This document shows positions 53,165 through 62,640 of a stretch of DNA of 64,000 bases, one piece after another (positions within the stretch are counted from its first letter, which is position 1; each line of letters opens with the position of its first letter). Source of the DNA: CAZXEU01 sp965207385 (lineage in GTDB: Bacteria > Bacteroidota > Rhodothermia > Rhodothermales > Bin80); NCBI GenBank assembly GCA_965207385.1, contig CBDBLZ010000018.1, positions 62,001 to 126,000 of the forward strand, written 5' to 3'. The notes beneath the pieces were generated by a model. The model had not been told where the DNA came from and made no database searches. It saw only the letters and a program-made list of their open reading frames with translations. Position numbers and translations under genes: made by a program.

Positions 53165-54148
53165 CTATAGCGCTACGCGCGCGCCCAGGTTGTCCTCTTT
53201 TGCCCGAGCCGCGAGGTACGTGGCCACGGCAAGGTCCTGGACGGCGTTGCCCACGGACTTGAAGAATGTGATCTCGCTGTCAGATTCCCGGCCGGCCCTG
53301 TTTCCCGATGCCACCTCTCCCAATTCTGCGTGTATGTGGCTCTCGGTTATCAGCCCCTTCGCGAGGGGCGTGAGGATATCGCCTGCCTCTTTCAGGCAGG
53401 CGGCCCGCTGATCCACTACCACTTTTGCCCCGCACACCGCTGCGTGAGGTATCTCCGTCATGTCCGGCCGGTAGGAGCCCACGCCGTTTATGTGGCAGCC
53501 CGCTTTTAGATGCTCGGCCCTGAAAACGGGCGTAAGGGACGTTGTGGCCGTGCAGACGATGTCAGCACTACTCAGCAATTCCGGGCGGGAGGCTACCTCG
53601 ACGTCAACGCCCACGGTGCGCCTCATCTCGCGGGCAAAGACCTCTGCATTGTCCGGATCCCGGCCGAAAACGAAGGCCTTTTCCAGGTGCCGGACGGCGC
53701 AGACAGCCTCCAGCTGCGTGCGGGCCTGCACGCCCGCACCGAAGATGGCTGCCACCCGGGCATCGCGCCGCGCCAACAGATCGGTGGCCAGACCTGCACC
53801 GGCTCCCGTACGAATGGCGGTGATGCACTCCCCGTCCATCAAGGCGAGCGGCTCTCCCGTGGCAGCGTCCGATACCAGCACGAGGGCATGAATAAAGGGG
53901 AGTCCGCGCCCCGCGTTGCCGGGATTCATGGTTACCACCTTGAGCCCCAGTCGCGCGCTGCCGGGAGCATATGCGGGCATAAAGAGCGCACGGGCCTCGT
54001 GCTCCGGAATCTCGATGCTGGAGCGGACGGGCACCGTGACTTCGCCGGCGGACAGGGCAGCAAAGGCATCGCGCATGAGCGCGATGGCCTTCGGCATGGA
54101 AAGCGTCTCTCGAATCAGCTCCCCGGAGAGAATGCGTATGACGGGCAT
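53165..54148 (-). CDS. ornithine cyclodeaminase/delta1-pyrroline-2-carboxylate reductase-like
   Basis: The 327-residue protein belongs to the ornithine cyclodeaminase/mu-crystallin family. It has the GLKVVTMNPGNAGRGLP loop, MDGECITAIRTGAGAGLATDLLARRDA, the NAD-binding VAAIFGAGVQARTQLEAV, and SADIVCTATTSLTPVF and GSYRPDMTE. It sits directly downstream of a probable trans-3-hydroxy-L-proline dehydratase, so a delta1-pyrroline-2-carboxylate reductase (LhpI-like) producing L-proline is more likely than ornithine cyclodeaminase (inference from context). Fourteen bases separate them. Confidence 0.9.
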   Translation of the reverse strand: MPVIRILSGELIRETLSMPKAIALMRDAFAALSAGEVTVPVRSSIEIPEHEARALFMPAYAPGSARLGLKVVTMNPGNAGRGLPFIHALVLVSDAATGEPLALMDGECITAIRTGAGAGLATDLLARRDARVAAIFGAGVQARTQLEAVCAVRHLEKAFVFGRDPDNAEVFAREMRRTVGVDVEVASRPELLSSADIVCTATTSLTPVFRAEHLKAGCHINGVGSYRPDMTEIPHAAVCGAKVVVDQRAACLKEAGDILTPLAKGLITESHIHAELGEVASGNRAGRESDSEITFFKSVGNAVQDLAVATYLAARAKEDNLGARVAL

Positions 54149-54162
54149 GTCTCCAATCCTGG

Positions 54163-55221
54163 CTAGCGCAATATGAAGCCGTTCCGCAGGGGGTCGGACG
54201 GGTCGAGGCAGAACAGGTGCCGGCCCGTGATATAGGCCCGCCCTTCTACCTCGGGCACAATGGCCGAATACGTCCCGAAGGTGGTTTCCTCTGCAACCCG
54301 GACGGTAAACCGGCTGCCGATAATGCTCTCGATTACCAGGGGCTCGCCTTGCGCTGCCTCGCCGCGTGCATAGTGCAGCGCGGCCCGGCCACTTACGCCA
54401 GTTCCGGTCGGACTCCGGTCCACTTCGCCTTCGGCAAACACGCACACGTTTCTGCTGTGCCCACCGGGGTCCCTGGCGTCATCAATGAATATGGTGCCGT
54501 ACAGGAAGCCCAGATCATCCTCGAACGGATGCGTGATGGGCTTCTGTTCCATGATAGCACGCTTGATGGCCATGCCTCGTTCGACAAGCCTTGTAAAGTA
54601 CTCCGGCGTGCATCGCAGGCCTGCTTCCCGCGCCTGCACGTAGGCGTAGAAGGCCCCTCCGAAGGCGATGTCGTAGGAAATTGTGCCGAGGCCCTCCACC
54701 TTCACATGCTGATCCATGGCGTATACGAAGGAGGGCACGTTCCGGAAAGAGACGGATGATACCCCGGTGGCATCGAGCCGGGCAAACGCAGTAACCCTAC
54801 CCGCCGGGGTGTCAATACGCACACGCGTGACGGGGTGAGTTTTTGGCAGCAGGCCTGTTTCCAGCGCCACCTTCGTAACAGCGATGATGGCATGCCCGCA
54901 CATAGTGCTGTATCCCTCGTTGTGCAGGAAAAGCACCCCGAAATCAGCCTCCGGCGTCACCGGCGGCACGACGAGGCAGCCGTACATGTCGGCATGGCCG
55001 CGCGGCTCCCACATGAGCGCCTTGCGAAGCAGGTCGTGACGCTCGGACGCCTGCCTGCGCCGGTCAAGAATGGTTGCGCCATCCAGTTCCGGATAGCCGC
55101 TCAGGATTATGCGCAGCGGCTCTCCTTCCGTGTGGGCATCAATCGTGACAAACTTGGGCCAGTCATCCGGAGGTTGCCATCCGGCGGCAGGCCCGAGCGA
55201 AATCCTGTTATTCATGGACAA
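54163..55221 (-). CDS. trans-3-hydroxy-L-proline dehydratase-like (proline racemase family)
   Basis: The 352-residue protein is a proline racemase family member. The first catalytic cysteine is present in STMCGHAII (C108). The second position, normally Cys in racemases and 4-hydroxyproline epimerases, is Thr in DRSPTGTGVSGR (T272). A Cys/Thr pair is characteristic of trans-3-hydroxy-L-proline dehydratases, as in human L3HYPDH. Product delta1-pyrroline-2-carboxylate would pass to the reductase encoded next. The substrate assignment is inference but strong. Confidence 0.92.
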   Translation of the reverse strand: MSMNNRISLGPAAGWQPPDDWPKFVTIDAHTEGEPLRIILSGYPELDGATILDRRRQASERHDLLRKALMWEPRGHADMYGCLVVPPVTPEADFGVLFLHNEGYSTMCGHAIIAVTKVALETGLLPKTHPVTRVRIDTPAGRVTAFARLDATGVSSVSFRNVPSFVYAMDQHVKVEGLGTISYDIAFGGAFYAYVQAREAGLRCTPEYFTRLVERGMAIKRAIMEQKPITHPFEDDLGFLYGTIFIDDARDPGGHSRNVCVFAEGEVDRSPTGTGVSGRAALHYARGEAAQGEPLVIESIIGSRFTVRVAEETTFGTYSAIVPEVEGRAYITGRHLFCLDPSDPLRNGFILR

Positions 55222-56234
55222 CGTGTGGAGGCGGCGCTGAAGGATACGGAGCGCTCGGCTAGGTCGCTACCGCGAGTGCACAATTGCTCGCGGGATAGAG
55301 TGTCTTGGGGGCGCAGCGGTTTTGGCTGTTGCGATTGCACGGGCTCTGCGCCTTCAGGGGGCACAAGTACAGTTTACGGGCCGCGGCAGGCATACTGCAA
55401 CCGATCCGCGGGCAAGATATCCTGGGGGCATTGAAAATGCCGTTCGCGTGCGGGCCCGGGCGCTTGCAATTACGCGCTCCGAGCCTTTGTCTGCGGCAGA
55501 CAAACAGGCAAGGTGTGAATCCTTGAACAAGAATCTGCCGGCGCGCGGCACGGCGCAGTAAACGCTCACCTTAGACGGTAAGGCCCGGGCAGAAGCGCAA
55601 GAGTTGAGGCGGGCAGGAATATCCACTGCAAGCGCTGCCGCCTGCAGATGATGCAGCAAGGCGAATCGGCAGGACTCTATTCGGGGCCGTCCGAATGGGT
55701 GGCGAAAACGGCGGCTTGACCAGCCAACTGCATTCAGGACGCAAGGAAGCGCATCATCTTAAGAATCCTGTCCTCGCCAGTCGAGCTAGCTATCAGTGAG
55801 GTGACGGAGGCACCTAGAATTTGCTGCATATCCCCACCTCGCACGCACCTGCCCGTTTCCGTCAGTATATGTCTCCTGGCAGAGCCACGTGCGCCAGTTG
55901 CTCTCACCGGCAAATGCCTGCCCGGATGATTGCCTCCCGTGCGGGTGTCCATTTTGATGGCGGCGGCCAACCGTGCTGCGTACTTCGAGATCCAGAATTG
56001 GAATGGGCAGGGACTTGCGGTCCCAGTTTGGCGGCCTCGATGTAGTCGATGGACCGCTCCTCGTCAGTGCACGGGCCATTAGTCGCGCTGGCCTTGACCG
56101 GTTCAAAAGCGACCACAAGCACGGGGAATCAGGAGATCTCCGCCGTTCCTGCCTAGAACCCAAATGCGGATAACGGCATTGCCAAGCCGGACCGCGCATT
56201 CCGTTCCGCCGCACTCGGGCAACGCGGTTTAGGC
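55222..56234. other. about 1 kb before the tRNA, no supported gene
   Basis: Short unrecognised frames on both strands only. One exact inverted repeat occurs at 55486-55504 (tttgtctg/cagacaaa, three-base loop), and no T-run follows, so it is not a clear terminator. The tRNA is transcribed toward this region. Confidence 0.35.
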
Positions 56235-56310
56235 TGGAGCCAATGAGCGGACTCGAACCGCTGACCTGCTCATTACGAGTGAGCTGCTCTACCAGCTGAG
56301 CTACATTGGC
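56235..56310 (-). tRNA. tRNA-Thr (anticodon CGT)
   Basis: The 76-base sequence folds as a standard cloverleaf: acceptor GCCAATG pairs with CATTGGC, a D-arm GCTC/GAGC, an anticodon arm GCTCA/TGAGC with loop CTCGTAA (anticodon CGT), and a T-arm AGCGG/CCGCT with TTCGAGT. The discriminator base is T, and the 3' CCA is encoded in the DNA. CGT reads ACG codons, so it is threonine. Confidence 0.96.
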
Positions 56311-56529
56311 GGAAAGGGGCGCGTTACGCCGGCTGGGCCGGATTGATCCGCCCGCGGCGCGTGTGCCATGCGCGAAAAACTCGCTGCAGATGGTTGACAT
56401 TTGACCCTTCGACGGGGTGACAGAATGGGCTACGGAACCATTTCGGAATGACATAATTGTTGCGCTCGCAAGTCGCAGTTGATGCTGCCGCCGAATAGAC
56501 CAATCGACCCATTTTGCTGCCCTTTTCTC

Positions 56530-58066
56530 ATGGATGCGGCACAGGTTCATTTCGAGGAACTGCGCGAGCTCTTGAGTGAAGTACAGGACCTGGAAGCCGC
56601 AGCCGAAATCCTCGAGTGGGACCAGGAGACCTACATGCCGGAGGCAGGGGCCCGCGCACGGGGTCGCCAGCTTGCAACGCTGAGAAAGGTCGCCCACGAG
56701 CGCTTCGCTCGAGACCGGACAGGTTTTCTGCTGGATGCGCTGTCTGCTGCGTTTGATGATCCGCTCTCCTTCGAGGCGTCCCTGGTACGCGTAGCCAAGC
56801 GCGACTTCGACCGGGCTGTGCGCCTTCCTGCGGCCCTTGTAGCGGAAATGGCAGAGGTGAGCGCGCGTGCCCGGGCGGCATGGCGCCGGGCCCGTGAGCA
56901 GGACGACTATGCGCACTTCGCGCCGCACCTGCGGCGCATCGTTGAGTTGTGCATCCGGAAAGCAGAGGCGCTGGGCTACGCTTCGTGCCGCTATGACGCG
57001 CTTCTGGATGAGTACGAGCCCGGAATGACCACGGCGCGTTTGGGGACCGTCTTTGAATCGCTGCGCGAAAAACTGGTACCGCTTGTTCGGGAGCTTGCGG
57101 CAAGAGACGATTCGCCGGACGCATTTCTCAACGAGGCGTATCCCACCAGTGCCCAATGGGAGTTTGGCATGGAGGTGCTGCAGGACATCGGATACGACTT
57201 CCGGCGCGGCCGCCAGGATATTTCGGCGCATCCGTTCAGTACGGCATTCTCGGTCATCGGATGTGCGCATAACCACGCGCCTGGACGAGCGCTACCTGCC
57301 ATCGGCGCTCTTTAGCAGCCTTCACGAGGCGGGTCACGCGCTGTATGAGCAAGGCATAGACCCCGCGCTCGAAGGAACGGCTCTGGCCTCGGGTACATCG
57401 CTTGGCATGCACGAATCCCAGTCAAGATTGTGGGAGAACCAGGTTGGCAGAAGCCGTGCGTTCTGGAGTCACTACTATAGCAAATTGCAAGCCCGCTTCA
57501 TGCCGCAACTGGGCCACGTGCCGCGGGAGACGTTTTATCGGGCCATCAACAGGGTTTCCCCTTCTCTTGTCAGGGTAGAGGCCGATGAGGTGACGTACAA
57601 CCTGCACGTCATGATGCGTTTCGAGCTGGAGCTCGACCTTGTCGAGGAGCGGATTACCGTGGAGGAATTGCCCGAAGCTTGGAACGCGGCCATGGAAGCC
57701 TATCTCGGGATTAGGCCGGAGACTGATGCGCTGGGCGTTTTACAGGATATTCACTGGGCCCTTGGTGCCTTTGGCTACTTTCCGACGTATGCACTGGGCA
57801 ATCTGATGGCAGCTCAACTCTATGCCAAGGCGAAAGCCGACATCCCGGCATTGGAAAGTGCCGTGGCGCGCGGGGACTTTTCGCCGCTGCTTCAGTGGCT
57901 GCGGAAGTATGTGCATGCCTACGGACGAAAGATGACGGCGGAGGAATTACTCGTGCGCGCCACAGGCCACGGGCTTTCAGCCGGGCCGTGGCTGCGGTAC
58001 GTGGAGGACAAGTTTGGAGCACTATGCGGAGTACCGCGAGTGCATTCTATAGGCGGACATAGCTAA
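56530..58066 (+). pseudogene. M32 carboxypeptidase (Taq-type), split by one-base frameshift
   Basis: The reading frame from ATG 56530 gives the N-terminal half (FEELRELLSEVQDLEAAAEILEWDQETYMP, then FSTAFSVIG) and the remainder is in the +1 frame, starting SDVRITTRLDE. Removing one base between about 57249 and 57259 restores HPFSTAFSVSDVRITTR, with the family spacing. The zinc motif HEAGH (57323-57337) is only in the second frame, so the first frame alone cannot be active. The joined protein would be 511 residues, the usual length. It may be a real pseudogene, an assembly error or recoding. Confidence 0.9.
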
Positions 58067-58081
58067 TTCGAAGAGGAGAGA

Positions 58082-58432
58082 ATGCGAGCCATGACAGAGA
58101 TCGGCATCGAGTATCACGCGGAAACGGAGGAGTTTACGGAGGCGCTCAGGAGCAAGGTCGAGCGGCGCATGCAAAGGCTGGCCGGCGGTCACCGCGATAT
58201 TTCCGGGGCCAGTGTTGCTGTAAATCCGATCAGCGGCGCCAACCGGCACGCCGAATACCGTGCGCGGATTGTGGTTTACCACAAGCTGGGCAATGTAGCA
58301 GCGGTGCGCGTGGCGGATACGGTCTCGCATCCGGTACTTGAAGCGATGGATGCCGTCGAGCGACAGGTGCGCGAGCAGCGAGAGCGCAACCGCGAAAAGA
58401 GCCGCTCCCGCAGGCAGGAAGCTAGTCGGTAA
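58082..58432 (+). CDS. ribosome hibernation factor HPF/RaiA family
   Basis: The 116-residue protein resembles the sigma-54 modulation/HPF family that binds idle ribosomes: helix LRSKVERRMQRLAGG, beta strands ISGASVAVNPISGANRHAEYRARIVVY, and a conserved C-terminal helix LEAMDAVERQVREQRER, then a Lys/Arg tail. A strong GAGGAG motif at 58073-58078 supports ATG 58082. It is the short form without the C-terminal dimerisation domain. The last 11 bases overlap the convergent lipoprotein gene. Confidence 0.85.
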   Translation: MRAMTEIGIEYHAETEEFTEALRSKVERRMQRLAGGHRDISGASVAVNPISGANRHAEYRARIVVYHKLGNVAAVRVADTVSHPVLEAMDAVERQVREQRERNREKSRSRRQEASR

Positions 58433-59327
58433 TGCGTACCCTGCCGCTTGGCAGACTAGCCACGAAGCTGTCCATCGTGTAGTTGGTGCTGTCTGTCGGA
58501 TTGCCCGGGACGCTGCCGCTCAGCAGTACGAAATAGGACGGCTCAGGGCCGGGGTCCGGATCAGGCTCAATCGTAACATACACGCGGGCAGATCCGACGG
58601 GTGTTGGGAAGGTCAGCCCGTCCGGTGGATTGACCAGAAAATCCTCTCCCGGAAAGTCAAACCCCGCCAGGGAGCCGCTGTGCGGCGCCGCACCATCTGC
58701 ATTGTTGGCACCGAGGATGGGGCCCGTGGCCGCCGTAATGCCATCTATGTCTACCCATCCGTGGTAGCTCCAGCCTGCCAGCGGGTAGGGGACAAGCAAC
58801 CCTCGGGCAAACTGTCCGCCGGTGATATTTATGAACCAGACGCCACTGGTCTCGTTGCTGCCCGGGCCATTGGTCGGTGTAGCCAGAATAAACGTGCCTG
58901 ATGAGGTTCCGATCGATTCATGGATTCCGCCCTGAACCGTGAGTGTCGCCTCCAGGCCTTCGATGGGTCCTGCCACGAGGTGCGTTTCGCTTGGAGCCTC
59001 GCCGCCTGAATCACCGGTCTCGATCGTTACAAGGAACTCGAGGGCGTTGGTAAGGTCTTCGGGCGCGGTGAACCGGCCGCCGATCAGTCGATTGCCTTCA
59101 AGGTCGACGAGGGTGCCGTTTGGACCGGCAGAAAACCTGCCTACGGCAACCAGGTCGCCGCCTGGCAGCTCGGCCCAGCCTGCGTAGTGGAACCCTCCGG
59201 GGAGCGGCTCCAGGTTGGACATACTCACGTGAACGGAGAAGAGCCCTTCCTCTTCCGTCTCGGTAGAAGTACTGTCACAGCCGGCAGCAAGGAGCAGCGC
59301 TGCGAGAGCAAGAATGCGTCCGTTCAT
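58422..59327 (-). CDS. lipoprotein with two repeated beta domains
   Basis: The 301-residue protein has a lipoprotein signal (LALAALLLAAGC) followed by two similar halves. The first (about 33-140) has NLEPLPGGFHYAGWAELPGGDLVAVGRF and FLVTIETGDSGGEAPSETHLVAGPI; the second (about 175-285) has AGWSYHGWVDIDGITAATGPIL and ARVYVTIEPDPDPGPEPSYFVLLSGSV. The pattern resembles anti-sigma K C-terminal beta domains, used here as a free lipoprotein. Function is unknown. It is convergent with the HPF gene. Confidence 0.82.
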   Translation of the reverse strand: MNGRILALAALLLAAGCDSTSTETEEEGLFSVHVSMSNLEPLPGGFHYAGWAELPGGDLVAVGRFSAGPNGTLVDLEGNRLIGGRFTAPEDLTNALEFLVTIETGDSGGEAPSETHLVAGPIEGLEATLTVQGGIHESIGTSSGTFILATPTNGPGSNETSGVWFINITGGQFARGLLVPYPLAGWSYHGWVDIDGITAATGPILGANNADGAAPHSGSLAGFDFPGEDFLVNPPDGLTFPTPVGSARVYVTIEPDPDPGPEPSYFVLLSGSVPGNPTDSTNYTMDSFVASLPSGRVRITD

Positions 59328-59470
59328 CAGGGCATCTTGAGACTGGTGTCAGCTCCAAACTGGCATTCGCTTTCAAACGCAGGCTGCATTGATTCGTTGC
59401 GCGAAGGCCGGCACCATTTTTTCCCGTGCGAAACGCCCCGTTCGGCGCGGCGTAATGCGCCCCTGGACAC

Positions 59471-59480
59471 GCAGGAGGGA
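59471..59480 (+). promoter_or_regulatory. strong Shine-Dalgarno supporting an N-terminal start of the DAHP synthase
   Basis: gcaggaggga contains AGGAGG ending five to six bases before ATG 59484. Such a strong site is unusual in this region and marks ATG 59484, upstream of the frameshift, as the real start of the DAHP synthase gene. Confidence 0.75.
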
Positions 59481-59483
59481 GCA

Positions 59484-60846
59484 ATGGCCAGGCGAACGCC
59501 AGAATGGACTCCGGAGTCGTGGCGAGATCGCGAGGTGCATCAGGCGATAGCGTATCCGGACGCGCGCGCGCTTCAGTAGCGTGCTCGACGAAATCAGCGT
59601 CCTGCCCCCGCTGGTTACGTCCTGGGAAATTGATGCGCTCCGCCTGCAGCTGGGCGAGGCGGCGCTGGGAAAGCGGTTCCTTTTGCAGGGAGGCGATTGC
59701 GCGGAGCTATTCGGAGACTGCAGGTCGGACGTGGTTGCCAGTCGCCTAAAGGTGCTTCTGCAGATGAGTGTCGTCCTTGTCTACGGTCTTCGCATGCCCG
59801 TGGTACGGGTTGGCCGCTTTGCAGGGCAGTATGCGAAGCCCCGCAGTTCTCCCGACGAGGTGCGCGGCACCGTGAAGCTTCCCAGCTACCGGGGCGACAG
59901 CGTCAACGGGGATGATTTCACGGAGCAGGCTCGGCGCCCGGATCCGCAGCGGCTGCTGACGGCGTACCGATGTTCGGCCATGATATTGAATTTTGTGCGC
60001 TCGCTGTCAGACGGCGGATTTGCGGATCTGCACAATGTTGGATATTGGAATCTGGGCTTTGCGGCACGTTCTCCTCACGCAGAAGAATACCAGAATATCG
60101 TGCGCACCGTGCGCAATGCCCTCCAGTTCGCAGGCACTGTGGCAGAACGGCCGCTGGGCGGTCTTGGACGCGTGGATTTCTTCACGAGCCACGAGGCTCT
60201 GCACCTTCCGTTTGAACAGGCGCTGACGCGGTACTTGCCCCGCCGTAGCGGCTACTACAACCTTTCCGCGCATTTCCCGTGGGTCGGCAAGAGAACCAAC
60301 CAGCTGGACGGAGCTCATGTGGAATATATAAGGGGCATTCTCAACCCCGTCGCCATCAAGGTTGGACCGGACATGACTCCTTCGGAGCTGCAGCGCCTGA
60401 TCAGGCATCTTGACCCGGGCAACGAACCCGGACGACTGACGCTGATAACGCGCTTCGGTGCCCAGCACATTGAAAGGTGTTTGCCTCCCCTGGCTTCGGC
60501 TGCGCGAAGAGTGGGAAGCGTGGCGCTGTGGTGCTGCGACCCCATGCATGGGAATACGGTCAAGGCCGGAAATGGTAGGAAGACCCGCCGGTTCGATCAT
60601 ATTCTTGCCGAGCTGGAACTTGCCTTCGATATCCATCTGCGCGCCGGCACGATATTGGGTGGCGTGCATTTCGAGCTCACCGGAGAAGACGTCACGGAGT
60701 GTGTCGGGGGCTCGAGCGACATTCGAGAAGCCGACTTGCACCGGGCCTATCATTCGCGCGTTGACCCGCGGCTGAATGCGGAGCAGTCGCTCGAGATGGC
60801 GCTGCGCATCGTGCAGAAGTGCCAGAGCGCAGGCACTTCGCCATGA
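59484..60846 (+). CDS. class II 3-deoxy-7-phosphoheptulonate synthase with apparent +1 frameshift
   Basis: DAHP synthase condenses erythrose-4-phosphate and PEP at the start of the shikimate pathway. From ATG 59484, the first 31 residues read RRTPEWTPESWRDREVHQ then AIAYPDARALQ and hit TAG at 59577. The remaining 421 residues continue in the +1 frame (SVLDEISVLPPLVTSWEI). Together they match the class II N-terminus (W-P-SWR, YPD-L-VL). One base skipped at 59571-59577 rejoins them to a 453-residue enzyme. Later motifs include LLQGGDCAELF, PVVRVGRFAGQYAKPRSS, AHFPWVGKRTNQLDGAHVEY, GIRNPVAIKVGP-like ILNPVAIKVGP and GGVHFELTGEDVTECVGG. The strong ribosome site supports the upstream start. Confidence 0.9.
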
Positions 60847-61856
60847 GTAAGTACACTGCGTCGCTCGTATTGGAGGCGCCGGGGCGCCTGATCTGGCGGG
60901 AGGATCCACCACCCGCGCCGGTTGGCGGCGAAGCCCTGGTGGCGACCGTATGCGTTGGCATCTGTGGCAGCGACCTGCATGCGTTTGCGGGCACTCATCC
61001 GGCTTACTCGTATCCACGAAGACTGGGGCATGAGCTTGCCGTTCGCGTGATTGCCGGCCAGGGGCTGCAGCCAGGCGCATTGTGCGCGGTAAATCCGTAC
61101 ATGAGCTGCGGCCGGTGTGCGGCATGCCGCCGTGGCATGACCAACTGCTGCGAGACGCTCGAGGTGCTCGGTATTCACCGGGATGGCGGCTGCATCCGGA
61201 AGCTGGCCCTGCCCGTGTCACACCTGTATCCCAGCCGGCTGCTGTCCGCCGAACAGCTGGCATTGGTGGAGCCTCTCGTGGTGGGAAGGCACGCAGTGGT
61301 ACGCGGCGGCGTAACGCGCGCAGAGGGGGTCGCAGTTGTGGGCCTGGGGCCCATCGGAATGGCCGTAGCCATCTTTGCCAGAGAGCTCGGAGCGGACCTG
61401 GCACTGGTGGATGCGCGCAGCGACCGGCGGCGGGCAGCCCGGCATGTAATGGAGACGGACCGGGTATACAAGCCGGGAGAAGGGCTCGGGGATCAGCTTC
61501 GCGCCTGCTTCGGAGGAGAACTCCCTCGGGTGGTAATAGACGCCACGGGCAGCGAACGGGCCATGCGCGGCAGCTACCTCCTGGTGGGGCCGGCCGGCCG
61601 GATGGTACTGGTGGGCATCATTCCTCAGGATTTCTCCTTCCCGGATCCGGATTTTCATCGCCGGGAGCTTACCATACTTGCTAGTCGCAACGGCTCGGCG
61701 GAGGATTTTCGTCACGTCGTGGCGTCCCTGGAGGCAGGCCTGCCGGCGGCAGCGAAACTCATTACCCACCGGTACGCGTTTCAGGACATCCCAAAGCACT
61801 TTGGCTCCCTGGCTGGCAAGCCGGGACTTGTCAAGGCGATGGTCAGCATGGAATGA
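60843..61856 (+). CDS. zinc-dependent medium-chain dehydrogenase
   Basis: The 337-residue protein is an MDR dehydrogenase of the threonine/sorbitol dehydrogenase type. Catalytic zinc ligands: CVGICGSDLHAFAG and LGHELAV; structural zinc Cys residues are in CGRCAACRRGMTNCCE. The Rossmann motif VAVVGLGPIGMAVAIFA follows. The ATG overlaps the DAHP synthase stop (ATGA), so the two are coupled. Substrate unknown; the position next to iolC/iolD suggests a polyol or inositol-derived alcohol (inference). Confidence 0.9.
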   Translation: MSKYTASLVLEAPGRLIWREDPPPAPVGGEALVATVCVGICGSDLHAFAGTHPAYSYPRRLGHELAVRVIAGQGLQPGALCAVNPYMSCGRCAACRRGMTNCCETLEVLGIHRDGGCIRKLALPVSHLYPSRLLSAEQLALVEPLVVGRHAVVRGGVTRAEGVAVVGLGPIGMAVAIFARELGADLALVDARSDRRRAARHVMETDRVYKPGEGLGDQLRACFGGELPRVVIDATGSERAMRGSYLLVGPAGRMVLVGIIPQDFSFPDPDFHRRELTILASRNGSAEDFRHVVASLEAGLPAAAKLITHRYAFQDIPKHFGSLAGKPGLVKAMVSME

Positions 61857-61899
61857 CCCGTGCAGATCGCACCCTCGAACCGTTAACCTGGCAGCTGCC

Positions 61900-62601
61900 A
61901 TGAATCCTTCCCCCAACATGGCGCGCGAACAGCCGGCCGCATGGCTGGATGTAGGTGCGCGCGCCACCTTCATCACCCGGACCTATATGCACCTGCTGGG
62001 TGCGGTGCTGTTCTTTGTGGCCATCGAAATGTGGCTGTTCTCGACCGGTTTGGCCGAGCGCATCGCCTCTGCGCTTCTTGGCGTGTCCTGGCTCGTCGTG
62101 CTGGGCGGCTTCATGGTCGTGGGATGGTTTGCCAGCAAGACGGCCTTCAACTCCCGCACCACAGGCGCGCAGTATGCCGCACTCGGTGCCTTTGTAGTGG
62201 CCGAAGCCATCATCTTCGTTCCACTGCTCTATCTGGCTACGCAAATTGCACCGGGCGCCATTGAAAGCGCTGCGTCCGTGACCATTCTCGGCTTTGCCGG
62301 ACTAACCGGTGTCGTGCACTTCATGCGCCGGGATTTTTCGTTTCTGGGCGGGGCGCTGCGCTGGGGATTCATCATGGCCCTGGTAATGATCGTGGCTTCC
62401 GTGATCTTCGGATTCAATCTGGGAACGTTTTTCTCGGTGGCCATGATCGCGCTCGCTGGCGGCGCCATCCTCTACGATACCTCGAATGTGCTGAACCACT
62501 TTCCAGAGGATCGCTACGTCGGAGCCGCGCTGCAGCTGTTTGCCTCTGTGGCGCTCCTGTTCTGGTATGTGCTAACGTTCTTCCTGCAGACACGGGACTA
62601 G
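61900..62601 (+). CDS. Bax inhibitor-1/YccA family membrane protein
   Basis: The 233-residue protein has seven hydrophobic segments, as in the BI-1/YccA/UPF0005 family. Family phrases include FITRTYMHLLGAVLFFVAIEM, FNSRTTGAQYAALGAFVVAEA, ILGFAGLTGVVHFMRRDFSFLG and GGAILYDTSNVLNHFPEDRYVGAALQLF. ATG 61900 begins the family N-terminus; the frame opens earlier at 61678. It is 43 bases after the dehydrogenase gene. Its role here is unknown. Confidence 0.92.
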   Translation: MNPSPNMAREQPAAWLDVGARATFITRTYMHLLGAVLFFVAIEMWLFSTGLAERIASALLGVSWLVVLGGFMVVGWFASKTAFNSRTTGAQYAALGAFVVAEAIIFVPLLYLATQIAPGAIESAASVTILGFAGLTGVVHFMRRDFSFLGGALRWGFIMALVMIVASVIFGFNLGTFFSVAMIALAGGAILYDTSNVLNHFPEDRYVGAALQLFASVALLFWYVLTFFLQTRD

Positions 62602-62640
62602 AGGCGAAGACTGCATTCATTCATCGACTTCCGCGATTCG

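Noticed and set aside
55786..57276. A 496-residue minus-strand open frame opposite the tRNA and carboxypeptidase
   Set aside because: It covers the tRNA and the M32 gene, and its product has no family motifs; the opposite strand has strong M32 motifs.
60007..61404. A 465-residue minus-strand frame opposite DAHP synthase and the dehydrogenase
   Set aside because: The product is low in recognisable sequence; the plus strand has well-conserved motifs in order.
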